This document shows positions 14,841-23,171 of a DNA stretch of 27,664 nt, piece by piece (the first letter of the stretch is position 1; the number at the start of each line of letters is the position of its first letter). Source of the DNA: JALZHR01 sp036389695 (GTDB taxonomy: Bacteria; Acidobacteriota; Blastocatellia; Pyrinomonadales; Pyrinomonadaceae); contig DASVWG010000162.1 in the NCBI GenBank assembly GCA_036389695.1, positions 1 through 27,664 on the forward strand, given 5' to 3'. The notes beneath the pieces were generated by a model that was not told the DNA's origin, made no database searches, and saw only the letters and a list, made by a program, of their open reading frames with translations. A program made the translations under genes and the position numbers.

Positions 14841-16420
14841 CAATCAGCCAAGCCGCATTTTTGTTTGTTTGCCTGGCAGTAACGCATAATTCCTTCGCGC
14901 AGTTGAAGCGAATAATCCAGCGAAACGATTTCCTTGCCCGCTTCGGGTCTGGTAAAAGTTCGGCGCGTCAAATCGATGCCGCGCGGATTGATGGTTCTGA
15001 ACCATTCTGACATCCGGTCGTCGCGGCATTTCATCCGGTTGTAAGGCATCGCTTCGATGGCGAGATTGCGCGGCGCTTCCGCCATCGAGTGACACGAAAA
15101 ACACGACGAAGCCGGAGCGTCAATCATTCCGTTCAGACGACCGCCGCAGCCGAGATGCGGCGTCACCGGGTTTTCGTGATTTATCAGCGATTCGCTTAAG
15201 CGCTCGCCGCGCCGGACGCCTTCGTCGTTGCCGAACATCAAGCCGACAAACTCAAGCCGGAGCCAGCGCTGCAAATTTTCTTTTTCCGTCCGGCTCAACG
15301 TCGGCGCGAAAGGATATTCGAAAATCGGCTCGGCGTCTTTATTATATGTAAACGTGCCGAAAACCCAGCCGGTCGGCGAGCGCCGGTCGCGCGCGGCGAC
15401 GTCAATCTGCAAAAGCCGCAGCGTATCGAAACAATTCGCGTCAATCTCGCCCGCCGCCCGCAGACATTCGTCATCGCCAAAACCGCTCGCTCGCGCCCGC
15501 TTCGTATCCGCCAGCCATTCGACGCTGTCTGTCAGGAAAGGCGCAGCCCCGGCGTCAGCCTGCGTGAAAATCAGCTTCAGGCTGACGCTTCCTTCGGGAA
15601 AGCCTTCCGGCGGAAAATTCTTCGCGCTCGGCATTGCGCTTTGCGTCATTTCTTCCCAGACTTTGCCCAGATAGAAAGCGCCGCGCGCATTGTAAAAGGC
15701 GATTGCCCACGATTGATAGCGCGGCTCGTCGGGCGCGCATTCCGCGTCGCTGCCCAGAAGCTCGGCGCGACAGGTTTTTCTCTCCTTCGTCAGTCCGCGC
15801 ATAAACTCTCTGCCGTATTTGCCCGCGTGCATCCACGGCGCGTGAACCCATTTTCGCGCCGCGTTTTGCTCGACGCGCCAATCGATTTCCAGATTTCCTT
15901 CAAAAGCGTATCTGAGAATTTCCGTCATATATCGTTTGCTCTCGGTCTTAAAATCGAGATTTTCCCAGAGCCGGATTCCGTCGGCGCACGATTCCGAAAC
16001 GAGCTCGACCGGAAAATCCTGGCTCAGCCGGAAAATCGAAAATTTTCGCGCGTCCGCTTTATTTAATTTTTCCCACCACGCGGGCGGTTTGTATTCGTCA
16101 GCCAAATCGGGAAAATTGTAATTGACGGTTTTCAAATCCGTCTCGCATTTGCATTCGTCTTCCGGTTCGTTAATCGGTTTTGTTTTCGGCAGAAACAGCA
16201 AGCCCAGACAGCCGGCGAGAAAAATCGCCAGCGCGGCGATTTTTTTTGCGGCTCGGCGAACCTCGATAAAACGATTGACGGGCGCTTTTTGCGCTTTCGA
16301 AAGCGCGGTTTTTTTATTATTTCCGACGCTCATCGCGCCGAAAACATTTTCCTCAAAGGGAAGCGGGTCGAAAACGGGCGTTTTACCGGCGGGCGCATCA
16401 TCGAATTTTCCATCGGGCAT
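14840..16420 (-). CDS. Membrane-anchored protein with one c-type haem motif (CxxCH)
   Basis: The 526-residue protein has a cytoplasmic head of about 55 residues, one membrane segment (about 56-78) and a large periplasmic part. The motif CFSCH (440-444) would bind a covalently attached haem c; a Met a few residues later (SMAE) is a possible sixth ligand. Other cysteines (ECKCE just after the membrane, and LGCGGR before the haem motif) may form disulfides. Outside the motif I recognise no family, and an electron-transfer or haem-enzyme role is inference. The start at 16420 is set by GGAGG (plus-strand 16426-16430), 5 nt before the ATG; an in-frame TTG at 16432 would overlap this site. The LAGC at the end of the membrane segment resembles a lipobox but is too far from the N terminus for a lipoprotein signal. 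Confidence 0.8.
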   Translation of the reverse strand: MPDGKFDDAPAGKTPVFDPLPFEENVFGAMSVGNNKKTALSKAQKAPVNRFIEVRRAAKKIAALAIFLAGCLGLLFLPKTKPINEPEDECKCETDLKTVNYNFPDLADEYKPPAWWEKLNKADARKFSIFRLSQDFPVELVSESCADGIRLWENLDFKTESKRYMTEILRYAFEGNLEIDWRVEQNAARKWVHAPWMHAGKYGREFMRGLTKERKTCRAELLGSDAECAPDEPRYQSWAIAFYNARGAFYLGKVWEEMTQSAMPSAKNFPPEGFPEGSVSLKLIFTQADAGAAPFLTDSVEWLADTKRARASGFGDDECLRAAGEIDANCFDTLRLLQIDVAARDRRSPTGWVFGTFTYNKDAEPIFEYPFAPTLSRTEKENLQRWLRLEFVGLMFGNDEGVRRGERLSESLINHENPVTPHLGCGGRLNGMIDAPASSCFSCHSMAEAPRNLAIEAMPYNRMKCRDDRMSEWFRTINPRGIDLTRRTFTRPEAGKEIVSLDYSLQLREGIMRYCQANKQKCGLAD

Positions 16421-16497
16421 ATCAGCCTCCAAATCGTCAGGTTTTTGCGGGTAAATCGTGAGCCGAATTTATATTGTGGTAAAACTGAAAGAATAGT

Positions 16498-16513
16498 TGC
16501 ATTTAGCGTGCCG
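16498..16513 (-). promoter_or_regulatory. Candidate sigma-54 promoter of the haem-motif protein
   Basis: On the minus strand CGGCACGCTAAATGCA has a perfect GGCACG -24 box and ATGCA where TTGCA is expected, with GG-N10-GC spacing (GG at 16512-16511, GC at 16500-16499). The start would be near 16487, about 67 nt before the gene. The first T of TGG is C, and no TATCA-N4-TGATA site lies upstream, so a different activator would be needed. Confidence 0.4.
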
Positions 16514-16621
16514 CGCGGAAATCCGCCGAACTCGCCCGAATTTGCTTGCGGGCGGCTTATAATTATGTAAATATCTAAAAATAGAATCTCAAAGGTAATA
16601 GCTCTTTATCTAAAAAAGCAA

Positions 16622-16627
16622 TATAAT
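16622..16627 (+). promoter_or_regulatory. Consensus -10 box upstream of lon
   Basis: A perfect TATAAT lies 28 bp before the lon start codon. No convincing -35 is found at 16-18 bp, and no sigma-32-like or CIRCE element is seen. The leader would be about 20 nt with only a purine-rich AGAAAGAG as ribosome site. Confidence 0.4.
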
Positions 16628-16654
16628 TTTTTCCGCAGAAAGAGTTCCAAGAAG

Positions 16655-19084
16655 ATGCAAGAATTTACAGACCAAATGCCGACGGACATTTCACGTTTTC
16701 CGATGGTTCCGATTCGTGATGTCGTTATCTTTCCGTTTACCAAAGTCGCCTTTAAAATCGGGCGACCGAGTTCGGTGCGCGCGCTCGAACAGGCGATGCA
16801 GGGCGACCGCAATATTTTTCTCGCCACGCAGCACGACGCGACCGTCGATGAGCCGAGCGCCGAGCAGATTTACAACGTCGGAACCTTAGGCAGAATCCTT
16901 CAGGCGCAGAAACAGGAAAACGGGCAAATCAAAGTCGTCGTCGAAGGACGCGAGCGAGCGACCACAATTCGCATCGAGCAGAACAGCGACGGAATGTTTT
17001 TCGCGCTCGTCCGCCGCGTGCCGTCGGTCGATGAATCGGGCTATCGCACGGACGGGCTTTTGCAGAAAATTCACGGTCTGGTCGAACAGCTTTTGCGCGT
17101 TTCGCCCGATGCTTACACCGACGCGCTGCACGCCAGCCTGCGGGGAATTTCCGCCGCGCAGATTGCCGACGCGATGAGCTCGCACCTGCGCATTCCGGTC
17201 GAAGAAAAACAGCAGCTGCTGGAAATTTTTTCCGTTCAGGAACGTCTGCAAAAACTGATTGAGATTCTCGAAATGGAAATCGAGAAAAAACAGCTCGACC
17301 GCTCGGTTCACAGCCGCGTCAAGCGGCAGATGGACAAAACGCAGCGCGAATATTATCTGAACGAGCAAATCAAGGCGATTCACAAAGAGCTCGGACGCAA
17401 GGACGAAAAAGCCGAGTTTGACGAGTTAAAGAAAAAAATCGAAGAAGCCGGAATGAGCGAGGAAGCGCGCGAAAAAGCGATGCAGGAAATGGCGCGGCTC
17501 GAAGCGATGCCGCCGATGTCCGCCGAAAGCACGGTTTCCCGAACATACATCGACTGGCTCATCAACGTTCCGTGGCAGAATCGCTCGGAAGAAATCAACG
17601 ATTTGACCGAAGCCGAAAGAGTTTTAAACGAAGACCATTACGGCTTGGAAAAAATTAAAGACCGCATTTTGGAATATTTAGCCGTCCGCCAGTTGGTGAA
17701 AAATCCGAAAGGCACGATTCTTTGCTTCGTCGGCGCGCCCGGCGTCGGCAAAACATCTTTAGGAAAATCCATCGCCAACGCGACCGGCAGAAAATTCGTC
17801 CGTTTATCTTTGGGCGGCGTTCACGACGAAGCCGAAATCCGCGGTCATCGCCGGACTTATATCGGCTCGATGCCCGGACAAATCATCCAGCTTCTGAAAC
17901 GCGCCGGAACGGTCAATCCGGTGATTTTGCTCGACGAAGTCGATAAGCTCGGACGCGATTTTCGCGGCGACCCGTCGGCGGCGCTGCTGGAAGTGCTCGA
18001 CCCGGAACAAAACAACACTTTCCGCGACCATTATCTGGACGTCGATTACGATTTATCGCAGGTCTTTTTCATCGCGACGGCAAACGTTCTGCACACGATT
18101 CCGCCGCCGCTGCAGGATAGATTGGAAATTCTGCGCCTGTCGGGCTACACCGAGCGCGAAAAAGTCGAAATCGCCAAGCGTCATTTGATGCCGAAACAGG
18201 CGGAAACAAACGGTCTCGATGCGGAAAAAGTAAAATTCACGGACGACGGCATCTTGGAAGTCATCCGTCATTACACGCGCGAAGCGGGCGTGCGCAATCT
18301 CGAACGCGAAATCAGCTCGTGCCTGCGCAAAGTCGCGAAAAATTTCGTCGTGCACGAAAACAAGGAAGATTTCCGACTGGTCATCGACGCCGAAAAAGTC
18401 CGCGAGCTTTTGGGCACGATTCGTTTCCGCAAACAGGATGTCGCGCGCGTCAGCGAAGTCGGTTTAGTCAACGGCTTGGCGTGGACGGAAGTCGGCGGCG
18501 ACGTGCTGCAGGTCGAAGCCACGCTCGTCAGAGGCAAAGGCGAGGTCACTTTAACCGGACAACTCGGCGACGTGATGAAAGAATCCGCCCGCGCCGCGCT
18601 GACCTGCGTCCGCACGCGCGCCGAAAAGCTCGGCATCAGCCACGACGATTTCCGCGAAAAAGATTTACACATTCACGTCCCCGAAGGCGCGATTCCGAAA
18701 GACGGTCCGAGCGCGGGAATCACTCTGGCGACCGCGATGGTCTCAGCTTTGACGGGCAAAGCCGCGCGTCACGACGTCGCGATGACCGGCGAAATCACGC
18801 TCAGAGGAAAAGTCCTGCCCATCGGCGGCGTCAAGGAAAAACTTCTGGCGGCGCATCGTTTCGGCTTGAAAACGATAATCATGTCGAAAGACAACGAAAA
18901 GGATTTAGCCGACGTGCCGGAAGAAGTCCGCGAAGATTTGCGCATCCACCTCGTCGAAAGTGTCGATGAAGTGCTGGAACTGGCTCTGCTCAAAGAAAAA
19001 TCCGAAGAAATCCTGGAAGTCGAACCGCCGCCCGTCTGGAACGCCGATTCGACGACGCAGGAAATTACTTTGAATATCGAATAA
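16655..19084 (+). CDS. lon: Lon, ATP-dependent serine-lysine protease
   Basis: Lon degrades misfolded and regulatory proteins in the cytoplasm. The 809-residue protein has the N-terminal substrate domain (about 14-205), a coiled middle region, an AAA+ module with Walker A GAPGVGKT (360-367) and Walker B VILLDEVDK (423-431), and the protease domain with the dyad Ser686 (in PKDGPSAG) and Lys729 (in GGVKEKLL). Its length is usual for bacterial LonA. The tail after about 780 is short and acidic. In many genomes lon follows clpX directly; here about 8.8 kb of lytic and signalling genes separates them. Confidence 0.97.
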   Translation: MQEFTDQMPTDISRFPMVPIRDVVIFPFTKVAFKIGRPSSVRALEQAMQGDRNIFLATQHDATVDEPSAEQIYNVGTLGRILQAQKQENGQIKVVVEGRERATTIRIEQNSDGMFFALVRRVPSVDESGYRTDGLLQKIHGLVEQLLRVSPDAYTDALHASLRGISAAQIADAMSSHLRIPVEEKQQLLEIFSVQERLQKLIEILEMEIEKKQLDRSVHSRVKRQMDKTQREYYLNEQIKAIHKELGRKDEKAEFDELKKKIEEAGMSEEAREKAMQEMARLEAMPPMSAESTVSRTYIDWLINVPWQNRSEEINDLTEAERVLNEDHYGLEKIKDRILEYLAVRQLVKNPKGTILCFVGAPGVGKTSLGKSIANATGRKFVRLSLGGVHDEAEIRGHRRTYIGSMPGQIIQLLKRAGTVNPVILLDEVDKLGRDFRGDPSAALLEVLDPEQNNTFRDHYLDVDYDLSQVFFIATANVLHTIPPPLQDRLEILRLSGYTEREKVEIAKRHLMPKQAETNGLDAEKVKFTDDGILEVIRHYTREAGVRNLEREISSCLRKVAKNFVVHENKEDFRLVIDAEKVRELLGTIRFRKQDVARVSEVGLVNGLAWTEVGGDVLQVEATLVRGKGEVTLTGQLGDVMKESARAALTCVRTRAEKLGISHDDFREKDLHIHVPEGAIPKDGPSAGITLATAMVSALTGKAARHDVAMTGEITLRGKVLPIGGVKEKLLAAHRFGLKTIIMSKDNEKDLADVPEEVREDLRIHLVESVDEVLELALLKEKSEEILEVEPPPVWNADSTTQEITLNIE

Positions 19085-19283
19085 AGCGCAGAAAGAGAGA
19101 TAAATTAAACGCTGAAAAATCGGCTGGAGAATGGTTACAAAATAACGTAATCGCCTGTTCTTCAGTCGATTTTCTTCCGGTCAGGAAAGCGATTCGGCTT
19201 TTAAATGCCGGACTATCAATTTCGATAGTGTTAAAAGTTTTGTATCTCTCTGTTCCGGCGACGGTTGAATAGTTAAGAAATAT
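19085..19283. other. Unexplained convergent spacer between lon and the IPT gene
   Basis: About 200 bp without an open frame. It holds an operator-like word TATCA-ATTT-CGATA (19214-19227, one mismatch from the tandem-operator motif) and a long-range pair AGAGAGATA near the start with TATCTCTCT near 19245. No promoter, tRNA or known riboswitch was recognised. It lies downstream of both flanking genes, so a small RNA is possible but unsupported. Confidence 0.4.
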
Positions 19284-19329
19284 TTACCGGCTTTCGTTAA
19301 TCTGCCCGAAAGTTAACGAAAGCCGGTAA
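19284..19329. terminator. Bidirectional hairpin between lon and the IPT gene
   Basis: Perfect 17-bp arms (19284-19300, TTACCGGCTTTCGTTAA, with 19313-19329) enclose a 12-nt loop. On the minus strand it is followed by TATTTCTTAA and lies 8 bp past the stop of the IPT gene, so it most likely ends that gene; it can also stop lon transcription from the other side. Confidence 0.75.
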
Positions 19330-19336
19330 TATGATT

Positions 19337-20986
19337 CTAAGGTTTATCGGTATAGGTAAATGGTAATAAAACGGGCTTCTTACCGCCGAGGATGGTCACC
19401 ATAACTTCTTCTTCCTTATCATGCGGGGGCGTTTTAAATTTAAAAGTGTTTGTGCCGGCAGGTGTGGCGATGACTTCCTGATTGCCGACGAACACGTGAT
19501 CAATTTTCGGAATACCGGTAATCTTTACTTCGGTCTGTCCGCTAATTTTACCCTTGTCCGGCGTAAGCTTTTCCAACCGTGGAATCATACCTTTGTTTTT
19601 CGCGTCTGCGCCGACTGATTCCGAAGCTTGCTCAACGGCATCTTTTCCCTCGCCGGGTTTGGTGAAAATGGCATTGGCAATATCCCGGAGCTTTAACAGC
19701 GCCTGTTGACTAAATAATCCGACCAGCGCGGCGACCGCGATTAAATATGAAGAAGCAGGCGCATTCGTAGAGCTGCCCTGAAAAAGACCGCCATAGAAAA
19801 CCCAATAAAAGATCGCCGCGATCGCCGCGCCGATAAACGGCAGGAATATATACATCAGCAGCCAGCTTTCCACAAACTCTCTATTACCGACATACCACCA
19901 GAGCGAGCGCATCGAGTGAATTGTCCCGCCTAAAGCGCCGGCTAAAAGGACGAGCAGCAACAGGTTGTTGCTTTCCGTCGGAGGACAGCTATAAGTATAC
20001 GCGCCCGCCTGGACATCGCTTCTTCCATCGGCGGCGACGACCGCGACATCTACTGTTTCAGCCGAATGAGGATTGGTTCTGACGGTAATTGATTCATCTG
20101 AAGGAGGCACGAGGAAGTCCTCTAACTGTATTCCGCCAAAAAGAACTTTGGGCTCTTTACCGAAGCCGCTGCCTTTGATAGTTACAAGGGTATTGCTCTT
20201 GTATTCGCCCGCTTTCGGAGAAATCGAGAGAATTTTAACCGGCGGCGGCGTAGGCGCAGGAGTTGGAGCAGCGGGCGCGGCGGGACTTTGCGTGCCGCCC
20301 GTGTCGGGATTCGCGGCATTTCCGGCATTTGTATTTCCGGTGTTCACATTTCCGGTATTCGCATTTCCGGTATTCGCATTTCCGGTATTTGTATTTCCGG
20401 TATTTGTATTACTTCTGTTACTCGTCTGATTATTGTTTGTATTGGGCGTCTGATTATTGTTCGTGTTGGTGTTGGCGCTTGCAGGTTTTACAACGCATCC
20501 GGGCAAGGTATACCAAATACCTAAAAATAAACCGCCCATGAGCACAAGAAGATATACTGAGAGGTACACCATGCAGGGTGTCCAGACGAACTGCTTCTCT
20601 TCAGTCTTCGTCGTCTGGCTGGAAGGATCGTCATTTCCATTACCTCCATTGCCTCCGTTACCTCCGTTGTCGCCGTCGCCTCCGTTATCGTCGCCGTCGT
20701 CGCCTCCGTCCGCTTCGCCGGTAGTCTGGCTTTCGTCTTTAAGCTTTTGGTTAACAGTTTCAGAGTTTTTTTCATCTGTTTCATTACCGGTCTTAGTCTC
20801 GTCTACGGTTGCTCCGGAAGCCATTTTACCTAGTTCAGTCGCGGCGGTTTTACCTGTTTCGGCGGTTGCGGTTCCAGACGCTTTAGCCTCATCAATCTGA
20901 GTCGATTCAGAACTTGCCCCGGTTACTTTGTCAGCCTTGGTGTTATCTACGGCTAACTTATCATTGTTCTCAAGTTCATCAGTCAT
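19337..20986 (-). CDS. Multi-pass membrane protein with two IPT/TIG domains and an Asn-Thr-Gly linker
   Basis: The 549-residue protein begins with an acidic, low-complexity head (1-130) ending in Gly-Asn-rich repeats, then a membrane segment (about 134-161), a linker of TGNANTGN repeats (about 172-226) and a Pro/Ala stretch. An IPT/TIG immunoglobulin-like domain follows (about 251-332; ISPKAGEYKSNTLVTIKGSGFG is typical, shown here in part). Three more membrane segments lie at about 340-358, 372-397 and 412-430, then a second IPT-like domain (about 468-545; LTPDKGKISGQTEVKI). With N-in topology the first IPT would be periplasmic and the second cytoplasmic. AAGGAG (plus-strand 20994-20999) sets the start. 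I do not know its function; IPT domains are usually found in surface or sugar-binding proteins. It is not in an operon. Confidence 0.85.
   Translation of the reverse strand: MTDELENNDKLAVDNTKADKVTGASSESTQIDEAKASGTATAETGKTAATELGKMASGATVDETKTGNETDEKNSETVNQKLKDESQTTGEADGGDDGDDNGGDGDNGGNGGNGGNGNDDPSSQTTKTEEKQFVWTPCMVYLSVYLLVLMGGLFLGIWYTLPGCVVKPASANTNTNNNQTPNTNNNQTSNRSNTNTGNTNTGNANTGNANTGNVNTGNTNAGNAANPDTGGTQSPAAPAAPTPAPTPPPVKILSISPKAGEYKSNTLVTIKGSGFGKEPKVLFGGIQLEDFLVPPSDESITVRTNPHSAETVDVAVVAADGRSDVQAGAYTYSCPPTESNNLLLLVLLAGALGGTIHSMRSLWWYVGNREFVESWLLMYIFLPFIGAAIAAIFYWVFYGGLFQGSSTNAPASSYLIAVAALVGLFSQQALLKLRDIANAIFTKPGEGKDAVEQASESVGADAKNKGMIPRLEKLTPDKGKISGQTEVKITGIPKIDHVFVGNQEVIATPAGTNTFKFKTPPHDKEEEVMVTILGGKKPVLLPFTYTDKP
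20319..20408. repeat. 15-bp minisatellite, six units, inside the IPT gene
   Basis: Six tandem 15-bp units (plus-strand form TTTCCGGTATTCGCA with a few substitutions) encode the NTGNA/NTGNT repeats of the linker. Units 3 and 4 are identical, as are 5 and 6. Because 15 is a multiple of three, unit gain or loss changes linker length without breaking the frame. A second, less regular 9-bp array (about 20636-20710) encodes the Gly-Gly-Asn tract. Confidence 0.9.
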
Positions 20987-21353
20987 TTTAGTTCTCCTTT
21001 GCCGAGAAATTTGCAGAACGGTTTTCGCTTTATAATTAGTTTTGGAATAACGGAACTATCTTTTTCGTCGGCGAATTGTTTGCCTCGCTTCAATATATTT
21101 TTGAGGCGGATTTTTGCTTTTCGCACGTTAACGCACCGTCCGGATATTAAAACTATCAGTCGCAAATAAATTTAAAGTCCGGAAAAAAAAGATTTCGTCT
21201 CTCGCCTTTGCCGCTTACTTTTATATGATAAAAATTAGCAAAATCTTACATTTTTAAAATAGATATTTTTATAAAAACTTTTGTTTATCGACTTGTTTGA
21301 CTTCCGGCGATTTCCGTTTTACTGTCGGAAAGCAAAATCGAAAAGGAGAATTT
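20987..21353. other. 367-bp divergent intergenic region
   Basis: This should hold the promoters of the IPT gene (minus) and of the 149-residue gene (plus). It is AT-rich, especially 21230-21290. No palindrome, repeat or RNA gene is obvious. A 60-codon basic reading frame on the minus strand ends in an ATGA overlap with the IPT start, but has a TTG start and no ribosome site, and I do not call it. Confidence 0.5.
21297..21325 (+). promoter_or_regulatory. Possible promoter of the 149-residue gene
   Basis: TTGACT (21297-21302, five of six matches) and TACTGT (21320-21325, three of six) are 17 bp apart and would give a leader of about 22 nt that includes the AAGGAG ribosome site. The -10 match is poor. 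Confidence 0.3.
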
Positions 21354-21803
21354 ATGAGCAAAGCTGAATCGGCGGATTTGATTATGAAATTGTATGACCT
21401 CAGGCGCGAGGAGAAGATGCGCGAGGCGCGCGGCTGGATTATTTCGTTTTTTCCCGAAAGCGCGGCTGATATTATGCAGGCGATTGTGCGGGCTGAGACG
21501 AGCGGGTATTTTCGGATGGTCGTGACTTACTGGGATATGGCGGCGAGCTTTGTCAATCACGGGGCGATTGACGAGGAGATGTTTCTCGAATCGAACGGCG
21601 AATGCGTGATTGTTTTCGCGAAGGTCGAGCCGTTTCTGGAAGAGTTGCGGCAGATTATGGGAAGCCCGAATTATCTGAAAAATCTGGAAACGCTGGTGAT
21701 GAAAATGCCCGACGCCAAAGAAATGCTCGCCTCGCGCCGCGAAATGATGAAACGCTGGATGCAAATGCGCGCCGAAATGGCGAAAAATGCGGAAGCGGTT
21801 TAA
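21354..21803 (+). CDS. Unrecognised helical cytoplasmic protein
   Basis: The 149-residue product has no family I can name. It is predicted mostly alpha-helical and rich in Met, Glu and Arg (LYDLRREEKMREARGWI near the start; REMMKRWMQMRAEMAKN at the end), without a signal peptide or membrane segment. The pattern, a charged helix followed by hydrophobic helices with conserved-looking Trp and Tyr residues (YFRMVVTYWDMAASF), suggests a small regulatory or scaffold protein. AAGGAG at 21343-21348 fixes the start at ATG 21354; an in-frame TTG at 21297 is less likely. It is monocistronic and faces the isoaspartyl dipeptidase-like gene across a perfect palindrome. Confidence 0.75.
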   Translation: MSKAESADLIMKLYDLRREEKMREARGWIISFFPESAADIMQAIVRAETSGYFRMVVTYWDMAASFVNHGAIDEEMFLESNGECVIVFAKVEPFLEELRQIMGSPNYLKNLETLVMKMPDAKEMLASRREMMKRWMQMRAEMAKNAEAV

Positions 21804-21811
21804 GGCAAAAC

Positions 21812-21879
21812 GATGAACGCGGAACGATGAATCAAGAATACAAAACGCAGAAACTGCAATTCATCGTTCCGCGTTCATC
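21812..21879. repeat. Perfect 21-bp inverted repeat between convergent genes
   Basis: The arms 21812-21832 and 21859-21879 (GATGAACGCGGAACGATGAA plus one base) are exact reverse complements with a 26-nt loop. The words GATGAACGC and GAACGATGAA make it another short-word palindrome. It ends 2 bp before the stop of the isoaspartyl dipeptidase-like gene and could end transcription of either side, but no T-tract follows. Confidence 0.8.
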
Positions 21880-21881
21880 AT

Positions 21882-23060
21882 TTATCGTTTCTGCTCTTTG
21901 CCTTTTGCCTTCTTCAACCTTTTCTCGCCGGTCAGGCGGACGCTGCGGTTGCTGTCTTTGAGAAAGGCTTCCTTGAAGATGATTTTGCCGTTTTTGAGCA
22001 GGCGTCGCCCGCCGGCGATTACTTCGCGCAGCTCCAGTGTTTGCTTTTTCAGAACCAGACAATCTGCGGATTTGCCTTCCTCAATTGCGCCTTTTGAGTC
22101 GAGCTTTAACACTTTCGCGGTGTTTGCCGTGACGAGCGGGAGAACTTCTTCGAGCGGGAATTTGTGCTCGACGACGCACGCGCGGATTTGTTCGAAAAAC
22201 GTCTGGGGACTGGTGATTGAAGAATCCGACGAAACGGTCAGTTTCCGCATATCGCCGCCGTTATCTTTATAAAATTTCAGCCATTTCGGCAAATCTTCTT
22301 CAACCGTGTCGATGTCGACGAAACTGCCTCGATTGGCAAGCTCGATGGCTTCGAGCATCAATTCTTCCGAGCGCGTGATGTGCGTCGGGTAAAGCCATTC
22401 GGGTTTGACGTCGTCTTTGTCGATTAAATCGCGCAAAAGCTGAAGGCGTTTTCCGGTGTCGCCGACGTGAAAATGCGTCACGCCCGCTTTTTTGCTGAGC
22501 ATTCCGCCGACGTACGCGTCGTGAACCAGGTGCGCCAACTGGTGAAAATCAGGCTCGGTCGAGCGCAAATCGGAAATGGCGATTTCGCCCGCGCCGATGA
22601 CTTCTTCGATAAACATTATGTCGTCGCGCGTGTCTTTGTTGACGGTCGTTGGCGGAACGTTGTAGCCGCCCGACCAGATAAACGCGTTCAAGCCTTCTTC
22701 TTTTAAAGCTTTCGCTTTCGCGAGCAGTCCGGGAAGCGTTTTCATCGTCGTATCGACGCCGAGACAGCCGACGACCGAGGTGATTCCGGCGCTGATGATT
22801 TCGGTCGCGCTGATTTCGGGCGTCTGCGTGGAAAAGCCTTCTTCGCCGCTGCCGCCCAGCAGATGCTGGTGCGGGTCGATAAAACCGGGCGTAACGTAAC
22901 AGCCGCGAGCGTCGATGATTTCATAATCGATGCCGAGCGATTCGACGGCGCGGCGGTTAACTTCGCCGACTTTGAGAATCTGATTTTCAACCAGCAGAAC
23001 CGAGCCTTTGCCGAGCGGCGCGGGCGCGTAGATTTCTCCGTTTTCAATAAGAGTCAGCAT
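21882..23060 (-). CDS. iadA: Isoaspartyl dipeptidase-like amidohydrolase (M38)
   Basis: The 392-residue protein matches beta-aspartyl (isoaspartyl) dipeptidases of the amidohydrolase superfamily along its length. These hydrolyse beta-Asp-X dipeptides in the cytoplasm. Metal-site residues are visible: His64 and His66 in FIDPHQH, His198 in HFHVGD, His227 in PTHITR, and Asp279 in SSDSS. Substrate residues are kept too: Tyr133 (SGGYNVP), Arg166 (SDLRS) and Arg230. The residue aligned with the carboxylated bridging Lys of the E. coli enzyme (VIGVK) is Glu159 here (VIGAGE), and SSDGNGS is SSDSSIT, so this is a divergent subtype whose substrate may differ. No ribosome site is apparent before the ATG. 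It is the last gene of a minus-strand set behind a DUF389-like protein and cyanophycinase, fitting a role in cleaving beta-Asp-Arg. Confidence 0.85.
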   Translation of the reverse strand: MLTLIENGEIYAPAPLGKGSVLLVENQILKVGEVNRRAVESLGIDYEIIDARGCYVTPGFIDPHQHLLGGSGEEGFSTQTPEISATEIISAGITSVVGCLGVDTTMKTLPGLLAKAKALKEEGLNAFIWSGGYNVPPTTVNKDTRDDIMFIEEVIGAGEIAISDLRSTEPDFHQLAHLVHDAYVGGMLSKKAGVTHFHVGDTGKRLQLLRDLIDKDDVKPEWLYPTHITRSEELMLEAIELANRGSFVDIDTVEEDLPKWLKFYKDNGGDMRKLTVSSDSSITSPQTFFEQIRACVVEHKFPLEEVLPLVTANTAKVLKLDSKGAIEEGKSADCLVLKKQTLELREVIAGGRRLLKNGKIIFKEAFLKDSNRSVRLTGEKRLKKAKGKEQKR

Positions 23061-23080
23061 TTAAATTATTTGAAGAGAAT

Positions 23081-23164
23081 GGCAAACGGAAAATGGAGAA
23101 TAGAGAATTGGAAAGCAATATTTTTCATCTTTCGTTTTCCGTTTTCCATTGCCCGTTTTCCGTT
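23081..23164. repeat. Short-word inverted repeat before the isoaspartyl dipeptidase-like gene
   Basis: GGCAAACGGAAAATGG (23081-23096) is matched by the reverse complement of 23139-23153 with one inserted base, and further GTTTTCC words follow to 23164. It fills most of the 111-bp gap and could form a hairpin in the polycistronic message, separating this gene from the upstream pair. Confidence 0.6.
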
Positions 23165-23171
23165 ATTAAAA

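Noticed and set aside
16565..16615. Two TATCTAAAAA words upstream of the haem-motif gene as activator sites
   Set aside because: They lack the second half TGATA and are 35 bp apart, unlike the 21-bp operator pairs.
20319..20408. Possible CRISPR array
   Set aside because: Units are 15 bp, adjoin without spacers and translate in frame as the linker repeat.
20983..21165. A 60-codon basic frame on the minus strand with an ATGA overlap with the IPT gene
   Set aside because: It has a TTG start, no ribosome site and no recognisable feature. The overlap is interesting but is not enough to call a gene.
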